Assembly: GCA_020722285.1 (NCBI GenBank)
Contig: DYLC01000004.1
Location: forward strand, 1 to 36,508
Source of the DNA: Desulfobulbus propionicus
GTDB taxonomy: Bacteria; Desulfobacterota; Dissulfuribacteria; Dissulfuribacterales; DYLC01
DNA: 36,508 nt
Direction: 5' to 3'
The translations under genes and the position numbers were made by a program. The first letter of the stretch is position 1; every line of letters begins with the position of its first letter. Below the pieces are notes generated by a model. It did not search any database. It had not been told where the DNA came from and saw nothing but the letters and a program-made list of their open reading frames with translations. Of the stretch, positions 17,434 to 28,167 are shown one piece after another.

Positions 17434-19638
17434 ATGTCCAAGATAATTTGTTCTGCCGCAATTAGAGGCGCACACAAGATAGTTGACATGGCTGAGGAGC
17501 GTTTTGAGGCTGCCTTGAAGAAATATGGGCCTGAACAGGCTGTGGCGTTTCCGAATACCGCCTATTACCTGCCGATTATCTACAGCATACTCGGTGCGCC
17601 TGTGAAACAGCTTGGGGATATGAAGGACATATTTCAGGAGTGCAGAAGGCTTCTTCCTCCTCATGTCACAGACAGGAATTGGCTTCCATACCTTGCCCCT
17701 GCCTTGGATGCGGGCATGGCTACTTTCTTTGCAGAAGAGATGTTTGAAGCCATCAGATACATAGAAGACCCTGATTTTTACACCAAGACAGAGGACCCGC
17801 CTGAGGGGAAGATATGGCTTGGCGCTGCTGATGACGTGATCTTCAGAAAGCGCGGAGTTGAGTTCGTTGACGGCACTGCCCCCGGGTTTGCAGCCATTTT
17901 AGGCACACCCGCCGACCCTGAGATGGCGGCCAAGATTGCCATTGAGCTTCAGGAGAAAAATCTTTACATCTTCATGCATGAGCAGACAAACGGCCTGAAC
18001 ATGCCCGAGCAGCTTATGAAGCAGAAGGTGCAGCTCGGCTGGTCAACCCGTCTTGTCTCATTTGGACCTACCTATACGTCTGCTGTGTTTGCCATAGGTT
18101 TTGCCTGTCGTGTTGCTATGGCATTCGGAGGCATAAAGCCAGGGGATTACAAAGGCAATCTTATCTATAACAAAGACAGAACATTTGCGTTTGTCATGGC
18201 GTTTGGTCCTGTTTCAGATGAGTGGTATGCCAATGCTGCTGGGGCGATCAACTGGGGCTTCCCAACTATTTCTGACTGGGATATTCCGCAGGTGCTTCCA
18301 ACAGGTATCTGCACATACGAGCATGTTGTAAGTCAGGTGCCTCATGAGGAGATTGTGCAGCGAGCTATTGAGGTGCGTGGGCTTAAGGTGTCTGTCACTA
18401 AGATTGACATCCCAATGTCTTATGGTCCGGCATTTGAGGGTGAGAGGATCAGGAAAGACGACCTTTATATGGAGTGTGGCGGTGGTCGCACTATGGCAGT
18501 TGAGCTTTTGGTTTCAAAGGATATGGATGAGGTACAGGATGGGCTTGTGATCGTTGAAGGTCCTGAGACAACAGATTGTAAGTTGGGTGCGAAGCTACCT
18601 CTTGCCATACTTGTGGAGGTGGCAGGACGCGGTATGCAGTCTGACTTTGAGCCGATACTTGAGCGTCAGTTCCACCACCTTATCAACTACATTCAGGGCA
18701 TTATGCATGTCGGTCAGCGAAATATTATGTGGGTCAGAATCGGCAAGCAGGCGATTGAAAAAGGTTTCAAGTTTGAGCATATCGGCAGGGTGTTGCATGG
18801 CAAGCTCCATCAGGAGTTTGGGGCGATTGTGGACAAGGTGCAGGTCAAAATATACACGATCCAAGAAAAAGTTCAGGAGGTTATGAACCTTGCAAAGGGT
18901 GTTTATGCCGCCCGCGACGAGCGTCTTGGCGCTATGACTGATGATACTGAGGATACGTTCTACTCATGCACACTGTGTCAGTCTTTTGCCCCAAGCCACG
19001 TCTGTGTCATCTCCCCTGAGCGAATTGGCATGTGTGGCGCTTACAACTGGTTAGATGGCAAGGCTTCTTATGAGATCAACCCGACAGGACCAAATCAGCC
19101 GATTCAGAAGGGTAATGTAGTTGACCCTGTGACAGGTCAATACGAGGGCATCAATGCCTATGCCATGAAGGCGTCTCGTGGCAAGGTGGAGAGGGTTAGC
19201 CTTTATAGTCTCATGGTGGATCCTATGACTGCATGTGGCTGTTTTGAGTGTATTGTAACGCTTCTGCCTATGTGCAATGGCGTTATGATAGTCAACCGCG
19301 ACTACATGGGCATGACCCCAAGCGGCATGAAGTTTACGACCCTTGCAGGCATGGCTGGTGGCGGAAACGTGACGCCTGGCATGATGGGCGTGTCAAAGCA
19401 CTACATTGGCAGCCGGAAATTTTTAAAGGCTGAAGGCGGCCTGAAGCGTCTCGTATGGCTGCCGAAGATGCTCAAGGAAGAATTGAGAGAGAAACTTGCT
19501 GTCAGGGCTGAGGAAGAAGGGGTCGCCAACATGCTGGACATGATTGCAGATGAGGATGTTGGCACTACAGAGGATGTAGTTCTTGCGTTTTTGCAGGAAA
19601 AGGGACATCCTGCCCTTAATATGGAGTCTGTGGTTTAG
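17434..19638 (+). CDS. acsB: Acetyl-CoA synthase (CODH/ACS alpha subunit)
   Basis: AAIRGAHKIVDMAEERFEAALKKYGPEQAVAFPNTAYYLPIIYS; A-cluster region CTLCQSFAPSHVCVISPERIGMCGAYNW...CGCFECIV. Confidence 0.96.
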   Translation: MSKIICSAAIRGAHKIVDMAEERFEAALKKYGPEQAVAFPNTAYYLPIIYSILGAPVKQLGDMKDIFQECRRLLPPHVTDRNWLPYLAPALDAGMATFFAEEMFEAIRYIEDPDFYTKTEDPPEGKIWLGAADDVIFRKRGVEFVDGTAPGFAAILGTPADPEMAAKIAIELQEKNLYIFMHEQTNGLNMPEQLMKQKVQLGWSTRLVSFGPTYTSAVFAIGFACRVAMAFGGIKPGDYKGNLIYNKDRTFAFVMAFGPVSDEWYANAAGAINWGFPTISDWDIPQVLPTGICTYEHVVSQVPHEEIVQRAIEVRGLKVSVTKIDIPMSYGPAFEGERIRKDDLYMECGGGRTMAVELLVSKDMDEVQDGLVIVEGPETTDCKLGAKLPLAILVEVAGRGMQSDFEPILERQFHHLINYIQGIMHVGQRNIMWVRIGKQAIEKGFKFEHIGRVLHGKLHQEFGAIVDKVQVKIYTIQEKVQEVMNLAKGVYAARDERLGAMTDDTEDTFYSCTLCQSFAPSHVCVISPERIGMCGAYNWLDGKASYEINPTGPNQPIQKGNVVDPVTGQYEGINAYAMKASRGKVERVSLYSLMVDPMTACGCFECIVTLLPMCNGVMIVNRDYMGMTPSGMKFTTLAGMAGGGNVTPGMMGVSKHYIGSRKFLKAEGGLKRLVWLPKMLKEELREKLAVRAEEEGVANMLDMIADEDVGTTEDVVLAFLQEKGHPALNMESVV

Positions 19639-19763
19639 CCACGGCAGGTTAATGACAGGAAGGTTCAAGAAATGGCCCTTTTGTCCAATGGATAAAATTT
19701 CTAATTTTTGGAACCTCCCGGACAGATAAATGACAACTGGTTACTGATAAAAGAGGTAAAAAT

Positions 19764-21107
19764 ATGGCGCTTACTGGAATTCAGATAATGAAGATGCTTC
19801 CCAAGAAAAACTGTGGGGAGTGTCAGGTACCCACCTGTCTGGCTTTTGCCATGAAGGTTGCGGCAGGTCAGACTGAGATAGGTCTTTGCCCTTACGTATC
19901 AGAGGAGGTTAAGGCGCAGGTGAGTGAGGCGTCGGCTCCTCCCATCCGCACTATATCTTTTGGCGGAGGGTTTAAAATGGGTGGAGAGACCTGTCTGTAC
20001 AGGCATGAAAGGCGGTTTGAAAACCCTACCGGTATTGCCGTACTTGTGAGGACAGATATGTCCGATGATGCCATAGGAGGCAGGCTTGCCCGTTTCAATT
20101 CCCTCCGGTATGAACGTGTAGGGCTGATACTTAAGGCGGATCTGATTGCTGTTCAGGATGCAGGACAGGGCGAGGCGGCATTTACCTCATTGGTGAAAAG
20201 GGTGCGTGACAATTGCCCTGATGCTGGCATTATTGTTATGAGCATGGATATTGCTGCGGTCAGCGCCGGAGCAAAGGTCTGTGGTGATTACAAGCCTCTG
20301 TTGTATGCAGCCACTCTATCTAATGCCGAGGCAATGGCTGGGCTTGCCAAAGAGCTTGGATGTCCTCTTGCAGTCAAGGGAGAAACCCTTGGCGAGGCGG
20401 CCTCAATAGTGGAAAAATTGCAGGCAGGTGGTCTGAAGGATATGGTGATAGATTCTGGAGCGCGTACTCTCAGGGCGTCGCTGGAGGATCAGATTGCCAT
20501 GCGCAGGGCTGCCATCAAGCATAAATACAAGCCGGTAGGCTTTCCAAGCATAGTGCCTGTATGTGAGATGGCGAATGATCTGATGCTTGAATCTCTTATA
20601 GCCACATCCATGATAGCCAAGTACGCCGGTATAATTATTTTGTCTGATCTGCAGGGTGACACCCTGTTTCCTCTGTTGCTTGAGCGTTTGAATATTTTTA
20701 CTGATCCTCAAAGGCCGATGGTGGTGCAGGAGGATGTATATCCGATAAACGGTCCTCAGTCAGAGTCTCCAGTGATTATCACATGCAATTTTTCTCTGAC
20801 ATATTTTATTGTTTCAGGTGAAGTAGAGGGCAGCAAGGTGCCTTCCTGGCTCCTTATCAAGGATACGGAGGGGTTGTCTGTGTTGACTGCATGGGCTGCC
20901 GGGAAGTTTGGGGCGGATTCTATCAGTGGTTTTGTCAAGAAGTCTGGCATTACAGACAAGGTAAAACATCGCAATCTGATTATCCCCGGTTATCTCGCCT
21001 CCATCAAGGGGGAGCTTGAGGAAGAGTTGTCTGACTGGAAGATCATGGTAGGCCCAAGGGAAGCAAGCCATCTGCCGTCATACCTAAGAGATTGGAGACC
21101 TAATTAG
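19764..21107 (+). CDS. acsC: CODH/ACS corrinoid iron-sulfur protein large subunit
   Basis: TGIQIMKMLPKKNCGECQVPTCLAFAMKVAAGQTEIGLCPYVSEEVK. Confidence 0.95.
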   Translation: MALTGIQIMKMLPKKNCGECQVPTCLAFAMKVAAGQTEIGLCPYVSEEVKAQVSEASAPPIRTISFGGGFKMGGETCLYRHERRFENPTGIAVLVRTDMSDDAIGGRLARFNSLRYERVGLILKADLIAVQDAGQGEAAFTSLVKRVRDNCPDAGIIVMSMDIAAVSAGAKVCGDYKPLLYAATLSNAEAMAGLAKELGCPLAVKGETLGEAASIVEKLQAGGLKDMVIDSGARTLRASLEDQIAMRRAAIKHKYKPVGFPSIVPVCEMANDLMLESLIATSMIAKYAGIIILSDLQGDTLFPLLLERLNIFTDPQRPMVVQEDVYPINGPQSESPVIITCNFSLTYFIVSGEVEGSKVPSWLLIKDTEGLSVLTAWAAGKFGADSISGFVKKSGITDKVKHRNLIIPGYLASIKGELEEELSDWKIMVGPREASHLPSYLRDWRPN

Positions 21108-21115
21108 GAGGAAGC

Positions 21116-22006
21116 ATGTACGTACAATGTATAGCTGAAAGCATAAATATAATGGGGGCGCGCACTGGAAAGGCAATGAAGGCCAGAGATCCAGGGCCTA
21201 TCCAGCAGATGGCCAATGAAGAGGCGGCAAATGGCGGAGATTTTCTGGATCTTAACATCGGTCCTTCCAAAAAGGACGGCACTAACCTTATGCCGTGGAT
21301 TGTCAGGACAGTTCAGGAGGTCACTGATTGCCCATTAAGTCTTGACACGACCAATGCTGACGCCCTTATCGCCGGGATCAAGGCCTGCAAAAATTCTGAG
21401 CGGAATTTGATGAATTCCATCTCCTTGCAACCTGAGCGTATGAAAAAGCTCATACCTGTGGCGGCTGAAGCAGGTTGTTATGTGATTGCGCTTTTGTGGG
21501 GCGTGGAGGGCATGCCAAGGGATTCCAACGAACGCGCTGCAATGACAGTTGATCTGGTGGCTGCTCTTAATGAGGCTGGTATTCCCAATGAGAAGATATT
21601 GGTCGATCCCATCGCCACTCCGATTACCCTTGGTTCACAACAGGTGATGAGCGGTCTGGATTTTATGGTCATGCTTTCGGAGATAGCGCCAGGATCCAAG
21701 TCCACTGTTGGCCTTTCAAATGTCTCAAACGGCGTTGCGACGGAAAAGAGGCATTATCTGAACAGGGCGTATCTTGCGATGCTCATGAAGGGCGGGATAT
21801 GGTCTGCCATCGTAGATGCCTATGACGAGGAGCTTATCAAGCTGGCCCATGGCGAACTGCCAAACCTTGTAAAGGTTGTTCATGATATTATGGATGACAA
21901 TGAGCCGAATCCAAAAGACCTGACACCAAAGGAGCTTGAGTATTACAAAACCACAAGGGTTTTGATGGGTAAGACTATCTTTTCTGAATCCTGGCTGGAG
22001 CTGTAA
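21116..22006 (+). CDS. acsE: Methyl-H4F:corrinoid iron-sulfur protein methyltransferase
   Basis: AESINIMGARTGKAMKARDPGPIQQMANEEAANGGDFLDLNIGPSKKDG; DTTNADALIAGI; pterin-binding fold motifs. Confidence 0.93.
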   Translation: MYVQCIAESINIMGARTGKAMKARDPGPIQQMANEEAANGGDFLDLNIGPSKKDGTNLMPWIVRTVQEVTDCPLSLDTTNADALIAGIKACKNSERNLMNSISLQPERMKKLIPVAAEAGCYVIALLWGVEGMPRDSNERAAMTVDLVAALNEAGIPNEKILVDPIATPITLGSQQVMSGLDFMVMLSEIAPGSKSTVGLSNVSNGVATEKRHYLNRAYLAMLMKGGIWSAIVDAYDEELIKLAHGELPNLVKVVHDIMDDNEPNPKDLTPKELEYYKTTRVLMGKTIFSESWLEL

Positions 22007-25000
22007 TGGAAGATGTGATTCATCTCACCATTGACGGAAAGGAGTTGGCTGTAAATTCCGGGCAGACAATCCTGGATGTTGCGCAGGCAAACGGGATCAA
22101 CATCCCTACATTATGTCATTTGGAGGGAAGCGACAAGGACGCTGCACGTCCTTGTCTTCTCTGTATGGTTGAAGTGGAGGGTGATGGCCGCCAGCGTGCA
22201 TGCAAGGCTGAGGTTCGTGATGGCATGGTGGTTGTCACTAAGAACAAGGAGCTTGAGGCGTATCGAAAAGAAAGGCTTCAAGCCCTTGCCAAGACCCACT
22301 ATGGTGACTGTCGCGCGCCCTGTAATCTGACATGTCCAGGCGGGATAAATGTCCAGGGTTATGTCAATCTTGTGGCCCAGGGTGAGTATGAAGCAGCTTT
22401 AAGGCTTATTAAGGAGAAAAACCCCTTGCCTGTGTCTGTGGGAAGGGTGTGTCCACGTTTCTGCGAGACCAGATGCAGAAGAGTTCTGGTGGATGAACCG
22501 ATTGCAATCAATCACCTGAAGAGATTTGTGGCGGATTACTGCCATGAACATGGTTTCAGAGACAGCCTTCCATCGGTTTTCAGCGGTAAAAAAGTGGCTG
22601 TGATCGGAGGGGGGCCTGCTGGTCTTTCCTGTGCGTATTACAGCAGAAAGTTCGGGCATGATGTTACGATTTTTGAAGCCGAGGACAGGCTTGGTGGTGC
22701 GCTGAGGCACTGGATACCTGCCTACAAACTCCCTAAAAAGCCTCTTGAAAAAGAGATACAGGGCATTTTGAACCTGGGTGTGCATGTTCACACAAAGAAA
22801 CGCTGGGGTGACGATTTTACCCTTGAGTCTCTAAAATCTCAGGGTTTTGAGGCAGTTTTTATTGCCACAGGGTTGAGCCGTCAGAAAACGCTGGAAATTG
22901 AAGGTGCAGAGTATGCGGTTGACGGTCTGCATTTTTTAAAAGATGTAAATGAAGGCAGAGCAAATCTTAATGTGAAGCCTGGCAAGGCTGCAAAGGCGCT
23001 TGTGATAGGAGGAGGCGACATAGCAGTGGATGCCGCCAGAAGCGCCAAACGTCTTGGCGCTGCGTCTGTGACAGTGATCTATCCACGTTCCAGGGTGGAG
23101 ATGAGCGCCCAGCAGAGGGATATAGTTGAAGCGGAGAAAGAAGGCGTGCAATTTCTTTTGATGGCAATGCCGCTGCGGATAGTCAAAGAAGAGGAAGGCT
23201 GCAAGGTTGAGATGGCGCGTACAATTTTGAGCGAGCCGGATGAGAAGGGCATACGTCAGCCTGTTGCCATGCCAGGTTCGAGGCTGTTCTGGAATGGCCA
23301 TGTCATTATCTCTGCTTTAGGTCAGGAGGGTGATGACGCCTTCAGGAGCTATGGGCAGATAGAGGCCTCCATTGCTCTGACCTCAAAAAAAACTATCAAA
23401 TCCAATCCTTCCACCATGGCCACAAACATGCCAGGGATATTCGCAGGAGGTGATGCCGCCAGCGGTTCCCGTTCTGTGATTCAGGCTGTGTCTTCAGGCC
23501 GGCGCGCTGCCGAGGCTATTGAAGAGTTTTTGAAGTCAGAAAAGATTTTTGAGGCAGAGGCGCGGTTTAATTTTTCCAAGGGCAAACGTTTTGATGACGT
23601 GGATGTCCATAATTTTGATGGTTATTCCATTCAGTTGAGCGGTCTTATGCCTGTAAGGCCAGCAGATCGTCGAAATCGCGATTTTGACGAGGTTGAGCTG
23701 GGATTTTCTGAGGAGATGGCCAGGCGAGAGGCGGAGAGGTGCCTTAAGTGCGGGTGCGGTGGGCTTTCCAAATGCACTTACAGGGAGCTTTCTGTTGAGT
23801 ACAAGGTGGATGCAGGTGTCTCGCCGGAACGGCTTAAATATCCCATAGACAAGTCCCATCCATTCATTGTTGTGGACCCAAACAAGTGTATTGGCTGCGC
23901 CCGGTGTGAGAGAAGCTGCCGTTATGACGCTTTCGAACTCCACATTGAGACAGAGCCATCAGACCATAGTATCTCAGATGTTTCAATAAAGCTTAATAAA
24001 CGATGTGTCTCATGCGGAGCCTGCGTGGATGCCTGCCCTACAGGCGCGCTTTCCAAGCGCTCTCTTGCAGTACCGTGTTTTCCAAAAGAGGTGAAGACTG
24101 TCTCAAGCGTCTGCACATATTGCGCTACTGGTTGCAGTCTGGATCTCGTGGTGTCGAATGGTTCCTTGCAGGAGGTCAGGGCGAAGAAAGAAAATGCCCC
24201 AAACTATGGTGAGTTGTGTGTAAAGGGCCGGTTTGGATATACCTTTTACAGGCATACTGAGCGGCTGTCGCTGCCGCTCGTTCGTGACTCCATTGACGAG
24301 CCGTTCAGGGAGGTGATCTGGGATGAGGCGATCAGGCTTGTGGCAACAAAGTTTGGGGCGATTAAGGCAGCCTTCGGACCAGATGCCATCGGCGTTCTCT
24401 CTTCGTCAAGATGCACTAATGAAGAGAATTATCTTATTCAAAAATTTGCAAGGGGGGTGATTGGCACAAACAGCGTTGATAATTGTGCCAGGGTCTGACA
24501 CGCTCCATCTGTCAGTGGTCTGCTGGCAACACTGGGAAGCGGCGCAGCAACAACCCCTTTTGAACAGATACCAGGAACTGATCTTCTGTTGATATGTGGT
24601 TCAAACACCACAGAGGCGCATCCAATCGTTGGGTTAAAGGTCAAGGAGGCCGCCAGAAGAGGCGCAAAGCTGATCGTGATAGACCCGAGAGGCACAGATG
24701 TGGCCAGACTTGCAGAGGCGACAGGCGGGATGTGGATCAGGCTCAGGCCAGGGACAAATATCCTGCTGTTGAATGCGATGTTGAACGTGATCTTCAGTGA
24801 AGGGCTTGATGCAAAGGCGTTCATAGAAGAACGCACAGAAAATGTTGATGCTATCAGGGAGCATGTGGCAGATTATCCACCGGAAAAGGTGGCAGATGCC
24901 ATTGGCATTCCTGCAGAACGCATTCGTGAGGCCGCAAGGCAGTATGCCCAGGCTGAAAACGCCTTGATCCTTTACGGGCTTGGCGTTGTAGAGCACAAAG

Positions 25001-26139
25001 GCGGCACTGCCGGCGTGATGGCCCTTGCCAACCTCTGCCTTGCTACAGGGCATGTTGGCCGTCCATTTAACGGGATAAATCCGCTTCGAGGTCAAAACAA
25101 TGTCCAGGGCGCATGTGATATGGGTACGCTGCCCTACAATTTGCCTGGGTATCTGTTTACGGACGATGCCGTTTCACGGGATAAAGTCGCAAAGGCATGG
25201 GGCGTTGCATCCTTGCCTGCAAAAGGCGGGTTGCTTGAGCCTCAGATGTATGACGGTGCAGTTGAGGGAGGCGTGAAGGCCATGTACATTGTTGGCTATG
25301 ACCCGGCGCACACTCAGAGCAATATCTCAACTGTGCAAAATGCCCTGAAACACCTGGATTTTCTGGTTGTGCAGGATATTTTCCTCACAGAAACAGGGCG
25401 TTGTGCTCATGTGGTGCTTCCAGCAGCCTCTTTTTATGAAAAGGATGGGACATTTACCAGCGGCGAGCGCAGAATAAGAAGGGTCACCAAGGCAATTGAG
25501 CCTAAGGGACATGCCAAGGCAGACTGGGAGATTGTCTGCATGCTGAGTCAGGCAATGGGATACCCTATGCTTTATACCCATCCTTCCATGATTATGGATG
25601 AGATCGCCCGTGTTGCCCCGCCTTTTGGCGGCGTTTCCTATGACAGGCTTGGCTCTGATGGGCTTGTCTGGCCGTGTCCAACGCCAGATCATCCCGGCAC
25701 CCCTCTTATGCATACTGAGCGTTTTCCAAGGGGAAAGGCCAGGTTTATGCCTGTATCACACATACTTTCTGAAGAAGATGCTGACAGGGAATATCCGTTG
25801 GTGCTTATTACAGGCAGGAGGCTTGAGCACTATAATAACGGTTCAATGACCCGCAGGTGTGAAAAGTTTGACGAGATAGCCCCTTGCGAGCTTGTGGAGA
25901 TCAATCCAGAGGATGCCAGGCGCTTTGGTGTCAAGGACGGTGAGTTTGTACAGGTTGAGTCCAGGCGAGGCAGACTAAAGGTCATCGCAAAGGTGACGGA
26001 AAAATCCAGAACAGGCTCTGTTTTTATGGCGTTTCACCATGAAAACGCCTTGGTTAACCAGCTTACAAGCCCTGGAATGGACTATAAAACCCTTACCCCT
26101 GAGTACAAGGTATGTGCAGTCAGGGTGTCGGCTTTGTGA
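22006..26139 (+). CDS. fdhA: Formate dehydrogenase catalytic protein fused to NuoG-type [Fe-S] and GltD-type FAD/NAD(P) domains; selenoprotein (Sec at UGA 24496-24498), ~1377 aa
   Basis: 2Fe-2S N-term (HLTIDGKELAVNSGQTILDVAQANGINIPTLCHL), GltD-like (KKVAVIGGGPAGLSCAYYSRKFGHDVTIFEAEDRLGG), ferredoxin motifs, then FdhA: VCTYCATGCSLDLVV..NSVDNCARV-U-HAPSVSGLLATLGSGAATTPFEQIPGTDLLLICGSNTTEAHPI; both ORF-track halves are in the same frame. Confidence 0.94.
24510..24528 (+). promoter_or_regulatory. Candidate bacterial SECIS hairpin for FdhA
   Basis: TGTCAG-TGGTCTG-CTGGCA, 6-bp stem with loop containing GGUCU as in E. coli fdhF; apical GG ~21 nt after UGA. Confidence 0.65.
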
Positions 26140-26147
26140 TAAAATTG

Positions 26148-26160
26148 GTAACTATTCTGC
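26148..26160 (+). repeat. Terminal tip of the GTAACTATTC MITE family
   Basis: GTAACTATTCTGC, near-identical to TIR GTAACTATTCAGC. Confidence 0.35.
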
Positions 26161-26430
26161 TTAAAATATTTTTATTTTATTGCCTTCTTCCCACAGCCCT
26201 TTGTACGAAGTTCCGCTTTTGTACGTAAATATCCCAGCGCCATGCAGCTTGCCGTCTGCAAATTCCCCCGTGTTTTTGAACTACTCCCCATTGTCAAGAC
26301 AAAAAATGGGTAATTACCTTGCAAACGGTGATGGGTAATTACCTTGAAAATATCACGTCAAAAATGAGTAATTACCATGAAAAGCGACACTAAAAGCCGC
26401 CTCGTGATTCTTGTGTATGTTGTCTGACAT
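26161..26430 (-). pseudogene. MORN-repeat protein gene remnant split by an IS21-like terminal sequence
   Basis: Minus strand: GGAGGAAATT-ATG (26430) MSDNIHKNHEAAF..., then IS-like end at 26389; C-terminal remnant NTGEFADGKLHGAGIFTYKSGTSYKGLWEEGNKIKIF* (26274-26161). Confidence 0.6.
26306..26389 (-). mobile_element. IS21-like terminal region with three repeats of RGTAATTACC
   Basis: ATGGGTAATTACCTTG at 26306-26321 and 26331-26346, ATGAGTAATTACCATG at 26364-26379, ending AAAAGCGACA (reads TGTCGCTTTT on minus strand). Confidence 0.5.
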
Positions 26431-26465
26431 AATTTCCTCCTTTTCTCCTATTATGGCAACCTACC

Positions 26466-26507
26466 ATGCACCATGTTGCCCTGTCTAGATTTCGGGGAGT
26501 ATTATAT
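26466..26507. repeat. Dispersed repeat ATGCACCATGTTGCCCTGTCYAGATTTYGGRGAGTATTATA, copy 1
   Basis: Near-identical to 32304-32344. Confidence 0.7.
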
Positions 26508-26526
26508 CTGCAACGTTTATGTTGCA

Positions 26527-27018
26527 TTAAAGAGTTCGTCGCAGCGCAAAGAACTCGGAAAGGATATGTTTACACTCTAATTCCAGTACGCCAGCCCTGA
26601 TCTCAACGAAATGGTTGAGTCTGCTGTCCTGGATGATATTGTAGATGCTGCCGCACGCACCTGCCCGGAAGTCGCAAGTGCCATAGACAAGCCTTTTTAT
26701 CCTTGCCGCTACAATGGCCCCTGCGCACATGGCGCATGGCTCAAGCGTAACATAAAGATGGGAGTCAATCAGCCTGTAATTGTTGATTTTATTCGCAGCA
26801 AGCCTGATGGCAAGCATTTCTGCATGGGCGGATGGATCACATCTTCTGATGACTTCATTGCCAGATGCCGCAAGCACCCTGCCGTCACTGCTCACCACCA
26901 CACATCCAACAGGCGTTTCGCCTGCCGCAAAGGCAGCCTGTGCGTGCTTGATGGCGATGGACATAAAAAAATCGTCACTCAGAAGGGGAGTGGGGTTTAG
27001 AGTTAAGGAAAGTTCCAA
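26527..27018 (-). CDS. tadA: tRNA adenosine(34) deaminase
   Basis: HAEMLAIRLAA and LEPCAMCAGAIVAARIKRLVYG deaminase zinc motifs; start possibly internal ATG (MSIAIKHAQAAF). Confidence 0.92.
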   Translation of the reverse strand: MELSLTLNPTPLLSDDFFMSIAIKHAQAAFAAGETPVGCVVVSSDGRVLAASGNEVIRRCDPSAHAEMLAIRLAANKINNYRLIDSHLYVTLEPCAMCAGAIVAARIKRLVYGTCDFRAGACGSIYNIIQDSRLNHFVEIRAGVLELECKHILSEFFALRRTL

Positions 27019-27066
27019 CAGTTGCTATTTTGACTGCTGACTGTGTTACTTATCAGCGAAAAAATT

Positions 27067-27089
27067 CACCGTACTGTAACTATTCAGCA
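27067..27089 (+). repeat. Fragment of the GTAACTATTCAGCA MITE
   Basis: CACCGTACTGTAACTATTCAGCA, identical to 33261-33283. Confidence 0.65.
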
Positions 27090-27099
27090 AAAATAAAGG

Positions 27100-28167
27100 C
27101 TACAAAAGTGCCTTGATATTTTCCATAAAAGGCGGCTTAATGATGCCTTTTTCAGTGATCAAGGCAGTGATGAGCCTGTTAGGCGTTACATCGAAGACAG
27201 GATTGAACACATTTGGTGAGTAGTCGCGCCACGAGGCAAGCTCAAGCCCGCTTCTTTCTTCTATTGGTATGCCGGCGCCTTCGGCAATTTCAAGATCAAA
27301 CGTAGAGGCTGGAGCAGCCACATAAAAAGGTATATCATGAGCCTTTGCCAGTTGAGCGACGCTGTACGTGCCGATCTTGTTCGCAACATCTCCATTGGCG
27401 GCGATCCTGTCAGCGCCTGTGATGACAGCGTCCACCATACCCTTTGCCATACAGCATGCAGCAGCAGAGTCCACGATCACTGTCACGTCAATGTCATCCT
27501 TCATTAACTCCCAGGCTGTCAGCCGGATGCCCTGCAGCCACGGTCTTGTTTCGTCTGCTATCACCCTGATGTCCTTTCCCATCTGGCGGGCTAACCTGAT
27601 AACCCCAAGGGCTGTGCCGATAGCGCCGGTTGCAAGGGCACCTGCATTGCAGTGAGTGAGCGCTGTGCATCTGTCAGGAAGAAGCGCAGCTCCATATTCA
27701 CCCATTCGTTTATTGGCGATCACATCCTCGCGCCAGATCGAAATCGCCTCCTGCTCAAGACCAGATGCGAACTCGCCGGCATTATCCAGGCAGGAAAAAA
27801 ACTTTTTGCGCATCTGTCTTACTGCCCATGCCAGATTCACGGCAGTTGGCCTGGCGTTTGACATGTCCTGGCAGGCCTTTTCCCACTTATCCTGGATATG
27901 ATTAAGGGGCCTGGATTGGAGCCTTTTTGCCTCAAGCGCAAGCCCGAAGGCTGCGGTAATACCAATGGCAGGAGCGCCCCTTACAACCATGTCCTTGATG
28001 GCAATGGCAACATCCTGCGCTGTGCTGTAGCTGAGCCATATCTCACTTTCAGGCAGGGCGCGCTGGTCAAGCAGGAGGAGTTTTCCATCCTCCCATCTGA
28101 TTGGCAAAACACTTCCAATGGAATCTATCCCAAGAAGCATCTCAGTATATTTGATAAAATCAGACAT
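27100..28167 (-). CDS. mtnA: S-methyl-5-thioribose-1-phosphate isomerase
   Basis: [51 protein letters not shown]. Confidence 0.93.
   Translation of the reverse strand: MSDFIKYTEMLLGIDSIGSVLPIRWEDGKLLLLDQRALPESEIWLSYSTAQDVAIAIKDMVVRGAPAIGITAAFGLALEAKRLQSRPLNHIQDKWEKACQDMSNARPTAVNLAWAVRQMRKKFFSCLDNAGEFASGLEQEAISIWREDVIANKRMGEYGAALLPDRCTALTHCNAGALATGAIGTALGVIRLARQMGKDIRVIADETRPWLQGIRLTAWELMKDDIDVTVIVDSAAACCMAKGMVDAVITGADRIAANGDVANKIGTYSVAQLAKAHDIPFYVAAPASTFDLEIAEGAGIPIEERSGLELASWRDYSPNVFNPVFDVTPNRLITALITEKGIIKPPFMENIKALL

Noticed and set aside
8759-24498. The three in-frame UGAs could mean hdrA, mvhD and fdhA are pseudogenes or sequencing errors
   Set aside because: All three fall exactly at known Sec/Cys catalytic or ligand positions, reading frames are intact on both sides, and each has a downstream hairpin at SECIS distance.
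26306-26379. Three ATGRGTAATTACC repeats resembling a mini CRISPR array
   Set aside because: Repeats are too short (16 nt), spacing is irregular (9 and 17 nt between repeats), there are no cas genes, and an IS21-like terminus explains them better.
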